A stretch of DNA of 64,000 bases from Rhodoferax sediminis (GCF_006970865.1 NZ_CP035503.1:881001-945000), one strand, 5' to 3'; shown: positions 9,169 to 18,928, counted from the first letter of the stretch. Notes: generated from the letters alone by a model not told the origin. Program-made: numbers and translations.

Positions 9169-10557
9169 ATGATAAAAATTTTCAATTGTTATTTTCATAA
9201 ACGTACGTTTTTCCACATCCTTCTCGACCTGGGTCTGGTGTCGTTTACCGTGGTGGTTGCCATCCTGTACCAAGTGGCTGGCGTGGGTAACCAGCCGGTC
9301 GTATCCATCCTGTGGACCACAGCGGTCTTGTTCGCGCTCGCGATCTTGCTGATCAATTCGAGCCTCGGACTGTACGATCGGGTGCATAGCCGCACGGTGA
9401 GCCAGACGAGCGCTCGCGGAGCGATTGTGCTGCTCCTGGCGCTGCCCCTGTCTTACGGCATTTTTCATCTCTCCCCGGTGAAGCTGCAAAACGGCAAGGT
9501 GTTCATGCTGGTTCTGTTGGGCGGGTTGATCATCATGCTGATGCACCGTATCTATGCGACGCATATCGGACCGCGTGCACTGATACGCCAGCGGGTACTG
9601 ATTTACGGCTCGGGCAAGGGCGCCAGACTGGTCGGCCAGACCCTGAAAAAGTCGGACCCCAACGTCGATCTGGTGGGCTACTATGCCAGCCCCAACGAGG
9701 TTGTGACCGAAGTCTCGGGCTGGGCGGTTTTGCCGCGCGACAAATCATTGACCGATGTCGTGCAGCAGGCGCGGGTCGATGAGATCGTGGTGGCCCTGAC
9801 CGAGCGCCGGGGTGGCAGCATGCCGATGCGCGAACTGCTTGACTGCAAGCTGCAGGGGGTGCGGGTGGTTGACACTGCCACCTACTTTGAAATGACACTG
9901 GGCCAGATCAGGCTCGATTCGGTATCTGCTGGATGGCTGATTTTTGGCGAAGGATTTGACCAGGGCGTGATGCGCACCATCACCAAACGCCTCTTTGACA
10001 TCGTGTGTGCCTCTGTATTGACGGTGGTCGCCTCCCCGATCCTGCTGGTGGCCGCGGTTTTGATCAGACTCGAGAGCGCTGGTCCGATCTTGTATCGGCA
10101 GGAGCGCGTGGGGCTGAACGGGCGACTTTTTAGCGTGGTGAAACTTCGCAGCATGCGCACCGACGCCGAGAAAGACGGGAAGCCGGTATGGGCCTCGGCG
10201 ACCGACAGTCGGGTCACACGGGTGGGCCGGTGGTTGCGCAAGGTCCGCATCGACGAGTTGCCGCAGCTCTTTAATGTTCTCAGGGGCGACATGAGTCTGG
10301 TCGGCCCCCGCCCGGAGCGGCCGTTTTTTGTGGACAAGCTGACTCAGGAGATACCGTATTTTGCGGTGCGCCAGAGCGTCAAGCCTGGCGTGACGGGATG
10401 GGCGCAGGTGCGCTACCACTATGGAGCCTCAGTTGAAGACGCGGTCGAAAAATTGCAGTACGACCTCTACTACGTTAAAAACCACTCCCTGTTTCTTGAT
10501 CTCGTGGTGCTGTTTGAAACGGTGGGCGTGGTTCTGATGGGCAAGGGCGCCCAGTAG
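9169..10557 (+). CDS. XrtA-system sugar transferase (EpsB-type polyprenyl glycosylphosphotransferase)
   Basis: A 462-residue phosphoglycosyltransferase starting MIKIFNCYFHKRTF, with GGGGAG about 10 bases upstream of the ATG. Four N-terminal membrane helices, then a CoA-binding/Rossmann-like domain (VLIYGSGKGARLVGQ), a further helix (FDIVCASVLTVVASPILL), and the C-terminal bacterial sugar transferase domain with YRQERVGLNGRLFSVVKLRSM and DELPQLFNVLRGDMSLVGPRPE. It would move the first sugar phosphate onto undecaprenyl phosphate at the inner membrane. It matches the PEP-CTERM/XrtA sugar transferase family and stands immediately upstream of prsK. Confidence 0.9.
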   Translation: MIKIFNCYFHKRTFFHILLDLGLVSFTVVVAILYQVAGVGNQPVVSILWTTAVLFALAILLINSSLGLYDRVHSRTVSQTSARGAIVLLLALPLSYGIFHLSPVKLQNGKVFMLVLLGGLIIMLMHRIYATHIGPRALIRQRVLIYGSGKGARLVGQTLKKSDPNVDLVGYYASPNEVVTEVSGWAVLPRDKSLTDVVQQARVDEIVVALTERRGGSMPMRELLDCKLQGVRVVDTATYFEMTLGQIRLDSVSAGWLIFGEGFDQGVMRTITKRLFDIVCASVLTVVASPILLVAAVLIRLESAGPILYRQERVGLNGRLFSVVKLRSMRTDAEKDGKPVWASATDSRVTRVGRWLRKVRIDELPQLFNVLRGDMSLVGPRPERPFFVDKLTQEIPYFAVRQSVKPGVTGWAQVRYHYGASVEDAVEKLQYDLYYVKNHSLFLDLVVLFETVGVVLMGKGAQ

Positions 10558-10561
10558 CACC

Positions 10562-12688
10562 ATGGACAGCGACAACCTCGTCCTGACCGCATGGAGCTAT
10601 GGCCTGGTCGGGCTGGCTTACACGGGCTTTGCCCTGTGGCTGCTTCAGACCGGCTATTTGCGTTCGCTGCGCGACTGGTCCAAAACAACGATCCTGGCGG
10701 CGATCACGTCGAGCGCGCTGTGGGGCTGGTTGGGGCTGGCGTTCTTGTGGACGGGCATGCCAGCCTTGCTGTTTTTCAGCATTCTGGCGGACATTGCCAG
10801 GTACGGCTGCTGGTATGCATTTTTGTTGATTTTGCTGGGCGCAAACGGCGCCAATGGCGCCGGCGCGATCGGCAAACCAGCCAGCATGCGCTGGATGGCA
10901 CCGGTTGCCGTGGCGGTGGTGTGCTTCGGGTTGCTGGCGCTGCTGCTCAGCACCTTGCATGTCAGCGTTTTTGGCCAGACCTCACGCTGGATCCTGTTTG
11001 GCGAGATGGTCTCGCCGGTGTTTGCGCTGGTCTTGCTGGAGCAGGTGTTCCGCAATGTGACGGAAGACTCGCGCTGGAATATCAAACCCTTGTGCCTGGG
11101 CTTGTTCAGCGCATTTTTGTTTGATTTGTATGTGTTCTCCGAAGCGGTTTTATTCAACCGCCTGGACACCGACGCCCTCAGTATTCGTGGCGCTGTGCAT
11201 ACCCTGGTCGTTCCGCTGCTGCTGCTGTCCATGGCGCGGCGCCGCGACTGGATTTCCAAAATCCATATGTCGCCCAGAGCGGCTTTCCAGACCGCCACGC
11301 TGCTGATGGCCGGCCTGTATCTGACATTCATTTCGGCGGTCGGTTACTACATCCGCTACTTCGGCGGCGATTGGGGGCGTGCGCTCCAGTTGGGCCTGAT
11401 GTTTTTTGCACTGATGGTCCTGCTGTTTCTGGGCTTGTCGGGCGCGATGCGTGCCAAGCTGCGGGTATTTTTGAGCAAGCATTTTTTTCGCTATCGTTTT
11501 GACTACCGTGAGGAGTGGCTGAAATTTACGCGCACCCTGTCGGCCCAGAATTCGCCGCAGGAGATGGGCCAGCAGGTGATTCGGGGTCTGGCGAACATGC
11601 TGGAGAGTCCCGCTGGCGGTTTGTGGCTGAGAGCGCGTGGCGGTAGCGGGTTCCAGCAGACCGCGCGCTGGAACCTGGCACAGACGGTGGAAGTCGAGGG
11701 TGTCGACTCGCCGCTGTGCCAATTCATGGCGACCAGCGGCTGGGTGATCAACCTCGAAGAGTACCGCTCTTATTCTCGCCGTTATGGGCAATTGAAGCTG
11801 CCGACCTGGCTGCAGGAGCTGGCGCATGCATGGCTGGTCGTGCCGTTGATGGCGGGCGAGCAGCTGATTGGTTTTGTGGTGCTGGCCAGCGCGCGCACGC
11901 GCGTGGACGTGAACTGGGAAGTCAATGATCTGCTGAAAACAGCAGGTCGGCAGGCGGCCAGCTTCCTGGCGCAGATGCAGGCGACCGAAGCGCTGCTGGA
12001 GGTGCAGAAATTTGACGCCTTCAACCGCATGTCGGCTTTTGTGGTGCACGATCTGAAAAATATCGTGACGCAGCTCTCGTTGATGATGAAGAATGCCAAA
12101 CGATTGAGTCATAACCCCGAGTTCCAGCAGGACATGTTGACGACGGTCGAGAACTCACTGGACAAGATGCGGCAGATGATGATGCAGTTGCGCGAAGGAG
12201 CGACCCCGCCCGGGACTGCTGTCGGGGTGAATCTGGGCGCCATCATTGAGCGTATCGAGGCGGTTGCGGCGGGGCGGGGCAGAAAGCTCGAACTCCAGCT
12301 GGACGGCCAGGTTGTCACTCGCGGCCATGAAGAGCGACTCGAGCGCGTGATCGGCCATGTGGTGCAAAACGCCTTGGATGCCACGGACGCAAACGGCCGG
12401 GTCTGGCTGACGCTGGAGCGTGTGAGCGGTCAGGCAAAGGTGGTGGTGAAGGATACGGGAGCGGGCATGTCGCAGGATTTCGTTCGCGAGCGGTTGTTCA
12501 AGCCATTTCAGACCACCAAGCAATCTGGCATGGGGATAGGCGCGTATGAAAGTTTTCAGTATGTGCAGGAATTGGGGGGGCGCATCGAGGTTGGCAGCGA
12601 ACTGGGGCGTGGCACCACCATCACCATACTGTTACCCCTGTTTGAAACCCGGAACGAGTCGGGCCTTCATTTGCTGGAAACTTCATGA
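10562..12688 (+). CDS. prsK: PEP-CTERM system membrane histidine kinase PrsK
   Basis: A 708-residue sensor kinase. Roughly the first 300 residues are eight or nine membrane helices, followed by a GAF-like region (about 330-475) and a kinase core: H-box FVVHDLKNIVTQLS with His496, N-box VVQNALDATD, G-boxes DTGAGMS and SGMGIGAYESFQYV. The gene begins 4 bp after the sugar transferase and overlaps prsR by 4 bp, so the kinase and its response regulator are co-translated. In the named PrsK/PrsR pair the kinase is thought to control PEP-CTERM protein and exopolysaccharide genes; the signal is unknown. Confidence 0.93.
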   Translation: MDSDNLVLTAWSYGLVGLAYTGFALWLLQTGYLRSLRDWSKTTILAAITSSALWGWLGLAFLWTGMPALLFFSILADIARYGCWYAFLLILLGANGANGAGAIGKPASMRWMAPVAVAVVCFGLLALLLSTLHVSVFGQTSRWILFGEMVSPVFALVLLEQVFRNVTEDSRWNIKPLCLGLFSAFLFDLYVFSEAVLFNRLDTDALSIRGAVHTLVVPLLLLSMARRRDWISKIHMSPRAAFQTATLLMAGLYLTFISAVGYYIRYFGGDWGRALQLGLMFFALMVLLFLGLSGAMRAKLRVFLSKHFFRYRFDYREEWLKFTRTLSAQNSPQEMGQQVIRGLANMLESPAGGLWLRARGGSGFQQTARWNLAQTVEVEGVDSPLCQFMATSGWVINLEEYRSYSRRYGQLKLPTWLQELAHAWLVVPLMAGEQLIGFVVLASARTRVDVNWEVNDLLKTAGRQAASFLAQMQATEALLEVQKFDAFNRMSAFVVHDLKNIVTQLSLMMKNAKRLSHNPEFQQDMLTTVENSLDKMRQMMMQLREGATPPGTAVGVNLGAIIERIEAVAAGRGRKLELQLDGQVVTRGHEERLERVIGHVVQNALDATDANGRVWLTLERVSGQAKVVVKDTGAGMSQDFVRERLFKPFQTTKQSGMGIGAYESFQYVQELGGRIEVGSELGRGTTITILLPLFETRNESGLHLLETS

Positions 12689-14046
12689 CCTCGGAAAAAA
12701 CACGTTCGTTGCTGATTGTGGAGGACGACCTGTCACTGCAGAAGCAGATCAAATGGTCGCTGGACCGCTTTGAGTCGGTGACGGCCCATGACCGGGAAAG
12801 CGCGCTGCAGCAACTGCGCAAAAGTGCGCCCGCGGTGCTGACGATGGACCTGGGCCTGCCGCCGGATGCAGACTCGGTCTCCGAGGGGTTCAGGCTACTG
12901 GAGCAGGTCATGGCTTTTGACCCGGACATCAAGGTGATTGTCCTGACCGGGCAAAACGACCAGGCGAATGCCTTGCGTGCCGTGGCCATGGGTGCTTACG
13001 ATTTCCTGGCGAAGCCGTTCGAGCCCGAGTTGCTCAACCTGACGGTGGAGCGGGCCTTCAAATTGTTTGAGCTGCAAAGCGAAAATCGGCGCCTGCAGGG
13101 CATGTACCAGCCCGACGCCCTGTCGGGCCTGATGACGCGCGACCCGGAGGTGCTGCGCATCTGCCGCACCATCGAAAAAGTGGCGAGCAGCAACGCCACC
13201 GTCATGCTGCTCGGTGAAAGTGGCACCGGCAAGGAATTGCTGGCGCGCGGGCTGCACCAGTCGTCGCCACGGCGCGCGGAAAAATTTGTGGCCATCAACT
13301 GCGCTGCCATACCGGAAAACCTGCTGGAAAGCGAGTTGTTCGGGTATGAGAAGGGCGCGTTTACCGGTGCATCAAAAACGACGCTGGGTAAAATTGAAAT
13401 GGCCCATGGCGGCACGCTGATGCTGGACGAAATCGGCGATCTGCCGTTTTCGTTGCAGGCCAAGCTGCTGCGGTTTTTGCAGGAAAGAACCATAGAACGC
13501 GTGGGCGGCCGGCAGGAAATACCGGTGGATGTGCGGATCGTTTGCGCCACCCACCAGGATTTGAATGCGCTCGCCAAGGAGAGCCGATTCCGCGAGGACC
13601 TGTATTACCGGCTGGCCGAGATCGTGGTCAAAATCCCGCCGCTGCGTGCCCGCGTGGGGGACGCGGCACTGCTGGCGCATGCTTTCGTGCGACGCTTTGC
13701 ACAGGAGCAAAAGCGCTCCGCCATGACGCTTCGTGAAGACGCCGTCAGGGCGATTGAGCAATATTCGTGGCCCGGCAACATCCGCGAACTTGAAAATTGC
13801 ATCAAGCGTGCCGTCATCATGGCAGAAGGCAGTCAGATCTCCAGTGAAGATATCGGCCTGGCAGACTCCGTAGCCGATGAAATCGACACATCACTGGATC
13901 TGCGCAATATTCGTGACAATGCAGACAAGCAGGCGATCATTGCAGCTTTGGGCCGCGTCAATGGCAACATGGCCAAGGCGGCTGAATTGCTGGGAGTGAC
14001 GCGGCCTACACTTTACGACTTGATGTACCGGCTGGGTTTGAAGTAG
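12685..14046 (+). CDS. prsR: PEP-CTERM-box response regulator PrsR (sigma-54 activator)
   Basis: A 453-residue NtrC-type regulator. Receiver domain 1-120 with phospho-acceptor Asp55 (TMDLGLP); AAA+ domain with Walker A GESGTGKE at 177-184, the sigma-54 contact motif GAFTGA at 224-229 and Walker B GGTLMLDEIGDLP; Fis-type helix-turn-helix at the end (NMAKAAELLGVTRPTLYDLM). It therefore should activate RNA polymerase containing RpoN. A candidate -24/-12 element upstream of the 207-residue protein at 17050 is a possible target. Partner kinase is PrsK immediately upstream. Confidence 0.93.
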   Translation: MTSEKTRSLLIVEDDLSLQKQIKWSLDRFESVTAHDRESALQQLRKSAPAVLTMDLGLPPDADSVSEGFRLLEQVMAFDPDIKVIVLTGQNDQANALRAVAMGAYDFLAKPFEPELLNLTVERAFKLFELQSENRRLQGMYQPDALSGLMTRDPEVLRICRTIEKVASSNATVMLLGESGTGKELLARGLHQSSPRRAEKFVAINCAAIPENLLESELFGYEKGAFTGASKTTLGKIEMAHGGTLMLDEIGDLPFSLQAKLLRFLQERTIERVGGRQEIPVDVRIVCATHQDLNALAKESRFREDLYYRLAEIVVKIPPLRARVGDAALLAHAFVRRFAQEQKRSAMTLREDAVRAIEQYSWPGNIRELENCIKRAVIMAEGSQISSEDIGLADSVADEIDTSLDLRNIRDNADKQAIIAALGRVNGNMAKAAELLGVTRPTLYDLMYRLGLK

Positions 14047-14095
14047 CTTGAAACCACAACCTGAATTTTCTGAATCCACTTTAAGGGTGTTAACA

Positions 14096-16870
14096 ATGAC
14101 TTCCGGAAAACCCTGTAGATGCATGACAGTGCCGGCACTGCTGGTTGCGCTGGCGCTTGCTGGCTGCGGTCAAAAGCCTGAAGCGATGATCGTGTCTGCC
14201 AAAGAGTATTTGGCAAAGAACGATCGCAAGGCGGCGGTTATCCAGATCAAAAATGCGCTGCAGAGTGATCCGAACTTGCCGGAGGCGCGTTTTTTGCTGG
14301 GCACCACGCTGCTCGAGAGTGGCGATCCTGTGGGTGCGGAAACCGAATTGCGCAAGGCGCTGGACTTGAAATATCCGCAAACAGCGGTGATTCCGCCATT
14401 GGCACAGTCCATGCTCGCTCAGGGGCAGGCCAAAAAAATAACCGATGAGTTCTCCGGTACGGTACTGGGTGCGCCGCAGGCCAAGGCAAGCCTGCAGATG
14501 ACGCTGGCTTCCGCCTATGCCATGCAGGACAAACCCGACCTCGCACAAGCGGCTCTACATGCCGCGCTGGCGGCTGCGCCCGGCTACGCGCCGGCGCTTG
14601 TCGCCGAGGCAGGGGAAAAGGCGCGCCGGGGCGATTTCGATGGGGCACTGGCCATGGTGGACGATGTGCTTGCCAAATCGCCCAGGAGTTTCGAGGCATG
14701 GAAGCTCAAGGGCGATATTTTGTTGTATGCCAAAAAGCAGGATGACGAGGCTGTGGCGGCTTACCGGAAATCCCTGGAAATCAAGCCGGATTTTCTGGCC
14801 GGCCATGCGGCCCTGGTCACGACCTTGTTGCAGCAAGGCAAGATGGCGGAAGCAGACAAGCAGATCGAGGCATTGAAAAAGTTGGCGCCGAATCAGCCAC
14901 AGACCAAATACCTGGAGGCTCAACTGGCCTTTCAGAAAAAAGATTTCAAATCGGCGCGGAACTTGACGCAGCAGGTGTTGGCGGCCGCGCCCGCGAATAT
15001 CCAGGTCTTGCAATTGGCCGGTGCCGTGGAGCTTCAACTGAATGCATTGCCTGCAGCGCAGGACTATTTGAGCCGCGCCCTGCAGGCTGCGCCTAACCTG
15101 GCCCTGGCTCGTCGCCTGCTGGTGGTGACCTATCTGCGCTCCGGGCAGCCGGCCAAGGCGATGACGACTTTGCTTCCCGCGTTGAAGCCGGACACCACCG
15201 ATCCCGAACTGCTTTCGGTGGCCGGCGACGTCTATCTGCAAAATGGCGATCTTAAACAGGCGCAGGACTACTTCGAGAAAGCGGTACAGCAAGCACCCAA
15301 GGATGGCAGGAAGCGGACCGCCGTGGCGCTGACCCATTTGATGCAAGGCTCCACAGACACTGCATTTGCGGAATTGCAAAATATTGCCGTCTCCGACCCG
15401 GGTACCACGGCGGACCTGGCCTTGATCAGCGCACACCTGCGGCGCCAAGAGTATGACAAGGCATTGAAGGCCATCGACGGTCTTGAGAAAAAGCAGCCTG
15501 ACAAACCCCTGGCCGCATTCCTGCAGGGCAGAACGCTGCAGGCCATGCGAGACACCGCGGGTGCACGAAAAAGCTTTGAACGGGCCTTGACGATAGACCC
15601 GAACTACTTTCCGGCAGTCGCCAGTCTGGCCGGTCTGGACGTTGCCGACAAAAAACCTGACGACGCCAAAAAGCGGTTCGAGGCGGTTTTGCAGAAGAAC
15701 CCCAAGAGTGGCCAGGCTTGGGTCGCGTTGGCCGAACTGGCGGGAGCGTCGGGAGCCAAACCGGATGAAGTCGCCAAGCTTTTGGGTAATGCAGTGACGG
15801 CCGACCCTACCCAGGCAACGCCACGTCTGCTGCTGATTGACTTCTATCTGCGCAATAAAGACGTCAAACAGGCTTCATCGGTAGCCCAAAATGCCGTTGC
15901 CGCATTGCCGGACAGTCCTGAGATACTCGATGCGCTGGGCCGCACGCAGCAGGCGTCGGGTGAACTCAATCAGGCCGTAACCACCTACAACAAACTGGCC
16001 GACATGCAGCCGCTGTCGCCGCAGCCGTTCATGCGCCTGGCGGGCGTGCACATGGCAGAGAAGAACAAGGATGCTGCAGCACAGAGCCTGCAAAAAGCGC
16101 TGGAGATCAAGCCGGATTTTCTTGAGGCGCAACGCGTGCTGATCGTGCTTGATCTGGATGGAAAGAGGACACAAGCTGCGCTGGACGTGGCGCGTACCGT
16201 GCAAAAGCAACGGCCCCGAGAAGCCGTTGGTTATGTGCTGGAAGGCGACATTGATGCCTCGCAGAAAAACTGGGATGGCGCTGCGACGGCTTACCGCGCC
16301 GGGTTGAAGCAGGTGAATTCGCCCGAATTGGCCGTCAAGCTGCATTCCGTTTTGCTGGCATCCGGAAAAGGCGCAGAAGCAGACAGGCTTTCATCCACCT
16401 GGCAGAAGGACAACCCCAGGGACGTTGCTTTCCTGTTTTATCTGGGTGACCGGGCCATTGCGCTCAAGGACTACGCAGGCGCCAGCCAGCACTTTGCGGC
16501 CATCGTCAAATTGCAGCCGAACAATGCCGGCGCCTATAACAATCTGGCATGGGTGAGCGCCAAGCTTAACAAGGACGATGCCATCGGCTACGCCGAGAAG
16601 GCAAACGTGCTGGCGCCCAATCAGCCGGCCTTCATGGACACCCTGGCCATGTTGCTGGCGGACAAGGGCAACTATGCAAAGGCGCTGGAGCTTCAAAACA
16701 AGGCGCTGGCCCTACAGCCGGGAAATACCGCGTTCAAACTGAATCTGGCGAAAATCAATATCAAGGCGGGCAACAAGGATCTGGCCAGGAAGGAACTGGA
16801 GGAGTTGGGCAAGCTGGGCGATACGTTCACGGCGCAGGCGGAAGTGGCAATGCTGCTGAAAGGCTTGTAA
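14096..16870 (+). CDS. prsT: PEP-CTERM system TPR-repeat lipoprotein PrsT
   Basis: A 924-residue TPR protein. The ATG at 14096 is chosen because it places a leader ending in the lipobox LALAGC (lipidated Cys) near the N-terminus; an earlier in-frame TTG would leave the leader internal. The rest is a solenoid of roughly twenty tandem TPR units (repeated signatures such as ALEIKPDFLEAQ and NNAGAYNNLAW), so it is a large scaffold, probably in the periplasm or anchored to the outer membrane. It follows prsR by about 50 bp. The trio prsK-prsR-prsT is conserved in XrtA loci. Confidence 0.92.
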   Translation: MTSGKPCRCMTVPALLVALALAGCGQKPEAMIVSAKEYLAKNDRKAAVIQIKNALQSDPNLPEARFLLGTTLLESGDPVGAETELRKALDLKYPQTAVIPPLAQSMLAQGQAKKITDEFSGTVLGAPQAKASLQMTLASAYAMQDKPDLAQAALHAALAAAPGYAPALVAEAGEKARRGDFDGALAMVDDVLAKSPRSFEAWKLKGDILLYAKKQDDEAVAAYRKSLEIKPDFLAGHAALVTTLLQQGKMAEADKQIEALKKLAPNQPQTKYLEAQLAFQKKDFKSARNLTQQVLAAAPANIQVLQLAGAVELQLNALPAAQDYLSRALQAAPNLALARRLLVVTYLRSGQPAKAMTTLLPALKPDTTDPELLSVAGDVYLQNGDLKQAQDYFEKAVQQAPKDGRKRTAVALTHLMQGSTDTAFAELQNIAVSDPGTTADLALISAHLRRQEYDKALKAIDGLEKKQPDKPLAAFLQGRTLQAMRDTAGARKSFERALTIDPNYFPAVASLAGLDVADKKPDDAKKRFEAVLQKNPKSGQAWVALAELAGASGAKPDEVAKLLGNAVTADPTQATPRLLLIDFYLRNKDVKQASSVAQNAVAALPDSPEILDALGRTQQASGELNQAVTTYNKLADMQPLSPQPFMRLAGVHMAEKNKDAAAQSLQKALEIKPDFLEAQRVLIVLDLDGKRTQAALDVARTVQKQRPREAVGYVLEGDIDASQKNWDGAATAYRAGLKQVNSPELAVKLHSVLLASGKGAEADRLSSTWQKDNPRDVAFLFYLGDRAIALKDYAGASQHFAAIVKLQPNNAGAYNNLAWVSAKLNKDDAIGYAEKANVLAPNQPAFMDTLAMLLADKGNYAKALELQNKALALQPGNTAFKLNLAKINIKAGNKDLARKELEELGKLGDTFTAQAEVAMLLKGL

Positions 16871-16953
16871 GAGTGTCGATTATTTTTACAATTGTTTCGA
16901 TTCCCAAGAGTTATTCCTAAAATAACTATATGAATCAAGGGGGGCGAGCGTGA

Positions 16954-16968
16954 GGCACGAAATATGCT
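16954..16968 (+). promoter_or_regulatory. candidate sigma-54 (-24/-12) promoter
   Basis: GGCACG, four bases, ATGCT fits the TGGCACG-N4-TTGCW consensus except for one base at each block edge, with correct spacing between GG and GC. It lies about 80 bp upstream of the 207-residue protein gene and within 3 kb of prsR, which encodes a sigma-54 activator. The functional link is inference. Confidence 0.4.
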
Positions 16969-17049
16969 ACACATTAATTAAAGTGCAGGGTTATGGAATA
17001 CGTTTTCGGTGACGCTTGGGCGGCCACCTGGTGTGGCAAGGAAATCTAA

Positions 17050-17673
17050 ATGGCCATTGAAAAGACGAAATCGACAGATCAAGACGAAGTAGAGACAGAA
17101 GCACAAGCGCTGTCACCGCAAGCCGTTGCCCGTCGCCACATGTTGCTCAAGAGCTTGGGCAAGGGATCGGCCGTTCTGGCGGCTACGGTGCCTATCCAGA
17201 CCCTGGCGGGTCAGAGCCTCCTGACATTTGATGGCAAGCATCAATGCAGCGTCTCCGGCATGTTCTCCGGCGTGCATTCGACAACGACAACCAGTGAGAC
17301 GTGTGGTGGCTACAGCCCGGGGTGGTGGGGGCAAACGACTACGGATTCCAAAGGGCAACTGGTGCCAAAACGTCAGTGGCCCACCGACCCCAATGCATTG
17401 TGCCGGGACATTTTCCGGGCGAGCACTTTGCTGAATCCTGACGGCAGTCCACCGACGCTCTTTGAGGTGATGTCCCCAGGTGTCGGAGGCAAGTTCTCGA
17501 ATACCGATGAGTTTCACTGGATATGTGCTTGGCTGAACGCACTTTCACATAGTTTTAACTTTCCATACTCCGGCGATCAAGTTTTGGCGTTTTACAATGC
17601 CGGCTCCGGATCCAAGACATACCAGGATGCATTGACGTTTTTCAAAACATACATGGAGAACCATACGCCGTAA
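17050..17673 (+). CDS. Tat-like exported protein of unknown function, first gene of the HprK-related cluster
   Basis: 207 residues. Residues 1-30 are charged, then ARRHMLLKSLGKGSAVLAAT resembles a twin-arginine leader with RR and a short hydrophobic core, ending near LAGQS. The mature part has three or four Cys (CSVSGM, ETCGGY, ALCRD, WICAW), many Gly/Ser/Thr and Trp, and no recognised domain. An AAGGA ribosome site precedes the ATG. It is followed by a PqqD-like protein, an HprK-related kinase and a nucleotidyltransferase, so it could be the protein that this set modifies or exports. That role is inference; family unknown to me. Confidence 0.7.
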   Translation: MAIEKTKSTDQDEVETEAQALSPQAVARRHMLLKSLGKGSAVLAATVPIQTLAGQSLLTFDGKHQCSVSGMFSGVHSTTTTSETCGGYSPGWWGQTTTDSKGQLVPKRQWPTDPNALCRDIFRASTLLNPDGSPPTLFEVMSPGVGGKFSNTDEFHWICAWLNALSHSFNFPYSGDQVLAFYNAGSGSKTYQDALTFFKTYMENHTP

Positions 17674-17729
17674 ATGATGATAGGCCGAGGATCCATTTTT
17701 CATTCATTGATTGGCGAACAAGCAGTCCA

Positions 17730-18014
17730 TTGTCTATAGTCTGGCATCTCAACGAACTTGCATCACTTCACTGGAGATGCTGGGGTGATGAGTGGGTGGT
17801 GTTCGACGCTGGCTCCGGGCAGACCCATCAGATGGACACACTCACTGCCGCGACGCTCCTGGCCGTCGAGGCTTGTGCAGGCTGCATTGACCAGTTGGTA
17901 TCGCGAATCGCCAGCGAGTTGACGGTTACCAACGATCATGAACTGTCAAATGCGGTGCGCGGCGTTTTGGAGCGGCTGGCTACGACGGGTTTGATCGAGT
18001 CAACACTGCAATGA
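17730..18014 (+). CDS. HPr-rel-A system PqqD family peptide chaperone
   Basis: 94 residues with TTG start (no ATG or GTG in frame near the beginning). The fold signature of PqqD-like proteins is visible: VVFDAGSGQTHQMDTLTAATLLAVE, then a C-terminal helix region AVRGVLERLATTGLIE. PqqD-type proteins bind leader peptides and present them to modifying enzymes. The stop overlaps the kinase start by 4 bp (18011-18014), so it is translationally coupled to the HprK-related kinase; this pairing is what defines the HPr-rel-A grouping. The client peptide is not established. Confidence 0.8.
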   Translation: MSIVWHLNELASLHWRCWGDEWVVFDAGSGQTHQMDTLTAATLLAVEACAGCIDQLVSRIASELTVTNDHELSNAVRGVLERLATTGLIESTLQ

Positions 18015-18928
18015 CCTTGTCGGACCTAAGCCCAGTCGAAGTTAGTCGTCGACTTGGCGGCGGGGGGCTCACCATTCGAACGGGCCCCTTCAATTTCAGG
18101 ATCGTCTCAGGAATTCAGTCTGTGGCTGAAGGTTTGGCTGCGCTTTATTCAGATTACCCTCTGGCTGACGATCATGAGTTTGTTGACTTCACGGTGACCC
18201 TGGCTCGCAGCCGCGGCTTGCGGCGCTGGTGGCGGCCGCAGGTGAAATTTACCTATGATGGCCAGTCTCCATTTGCTCCCCTGCCCGTTGACCATGCTTT
18301 TCCCCTGCTTGAATGGGCAATGAACTGGTGCATATCCACGCAAGCGCACCAGTATCTTTGTCTGCATGCCGCGGTGATCGAAAAAAAGGGCTTGGCCGCC
18401 ATCATGCCGGCGCCCCCAGGCTCGGGAAAAAGTACGCTTTGCGCAGGCCTCGTTAGCCGGGGCTGGCGGCTGCTGTCGGATGAGCTGACCCTGATTTCGC
18501 TGACGGATGGTTTGATAGTGCCGCTGGGCCGACCCATCAGCCTGAAAAACGAATCCTTGGACGTCATCAGGCAGTTTGTGCCGGGCGCCGTCCTGAACCG
18601 GGTAACGCATGACACTTCCAAGGGATCGGTCAGCCATATGAAGGTTCCCGTTTCCCATGTCAATCGGTTGAATGATCAGGCTCGGGCGGGCTGGGTCATA
18701 TTTCCGAAGTATGTTCCTGATGCGGGAGCTGAACTGACTGCACGCTCAAAAGCCAATAGCATGCTGGAGTTGGGGCGCAATGCGTTCAACTACACAGTGC
18801 TTGGACTGGCTGGCTTTGAAATGCTCGCCGATGTTGTCTCGGCAAGCGATTGCTACGACTTCACATACAGCCGGCTTGACGATGCCGTGTCGGTGTTTGA
18901 CAAGCTTGCAGAGGGAAGATCGGCATGA
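18011..18928 (+). CDS. HprK-related kinase A
   Basis: 305 residues related to the C-terminal kinase domain of HPr kinase/phosphorylase. The P-loop is PPGSGKST (Lys140), preceded by the YLCLHAAVIEKKGLAAIMPA strand typical of this family, and followed by LLSDELTLIS, corresponding to the conserved Asp region. No N-terminal HprK domain and no HPr gene are nearby, so ordinary PTS control is unlikely. Overlaps both neighbours by 4 bp (PqqD-like upstream, nucleotidyltransferase downstream), making a tight three-gene unit. The phosphorylated target is unknown; the cluster's 207-residue first product is one candidate. Confidence 0.85.
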   Translation: MTLSDLSPVEVSRRLGGGGLTIRTGPFNFRIVSGIQSVAEGLAALYSDYPLADDHEFVDFTVTLARSRGLRRWWRPQVKFTYDGQSPFAPLPVDHAFPLLEWAMNWCISTQAHQYLCLHAAVIEKKGLAAIMPAPPGSGKSTLCAGLVSRGWRLLSDELTLISLTDGLIVPLGRPISLKNESLDVIRQFVPGAVLNRVTHDTSKGSVSHMKVPVSHVNRLNDQARAGWVIFPKYVPDAGAELTARSKANSMLELGRNAFNYTVLGLAGFEMLADVVSASDCYDFTYSRLDDAVSVFDKLAEGRSA

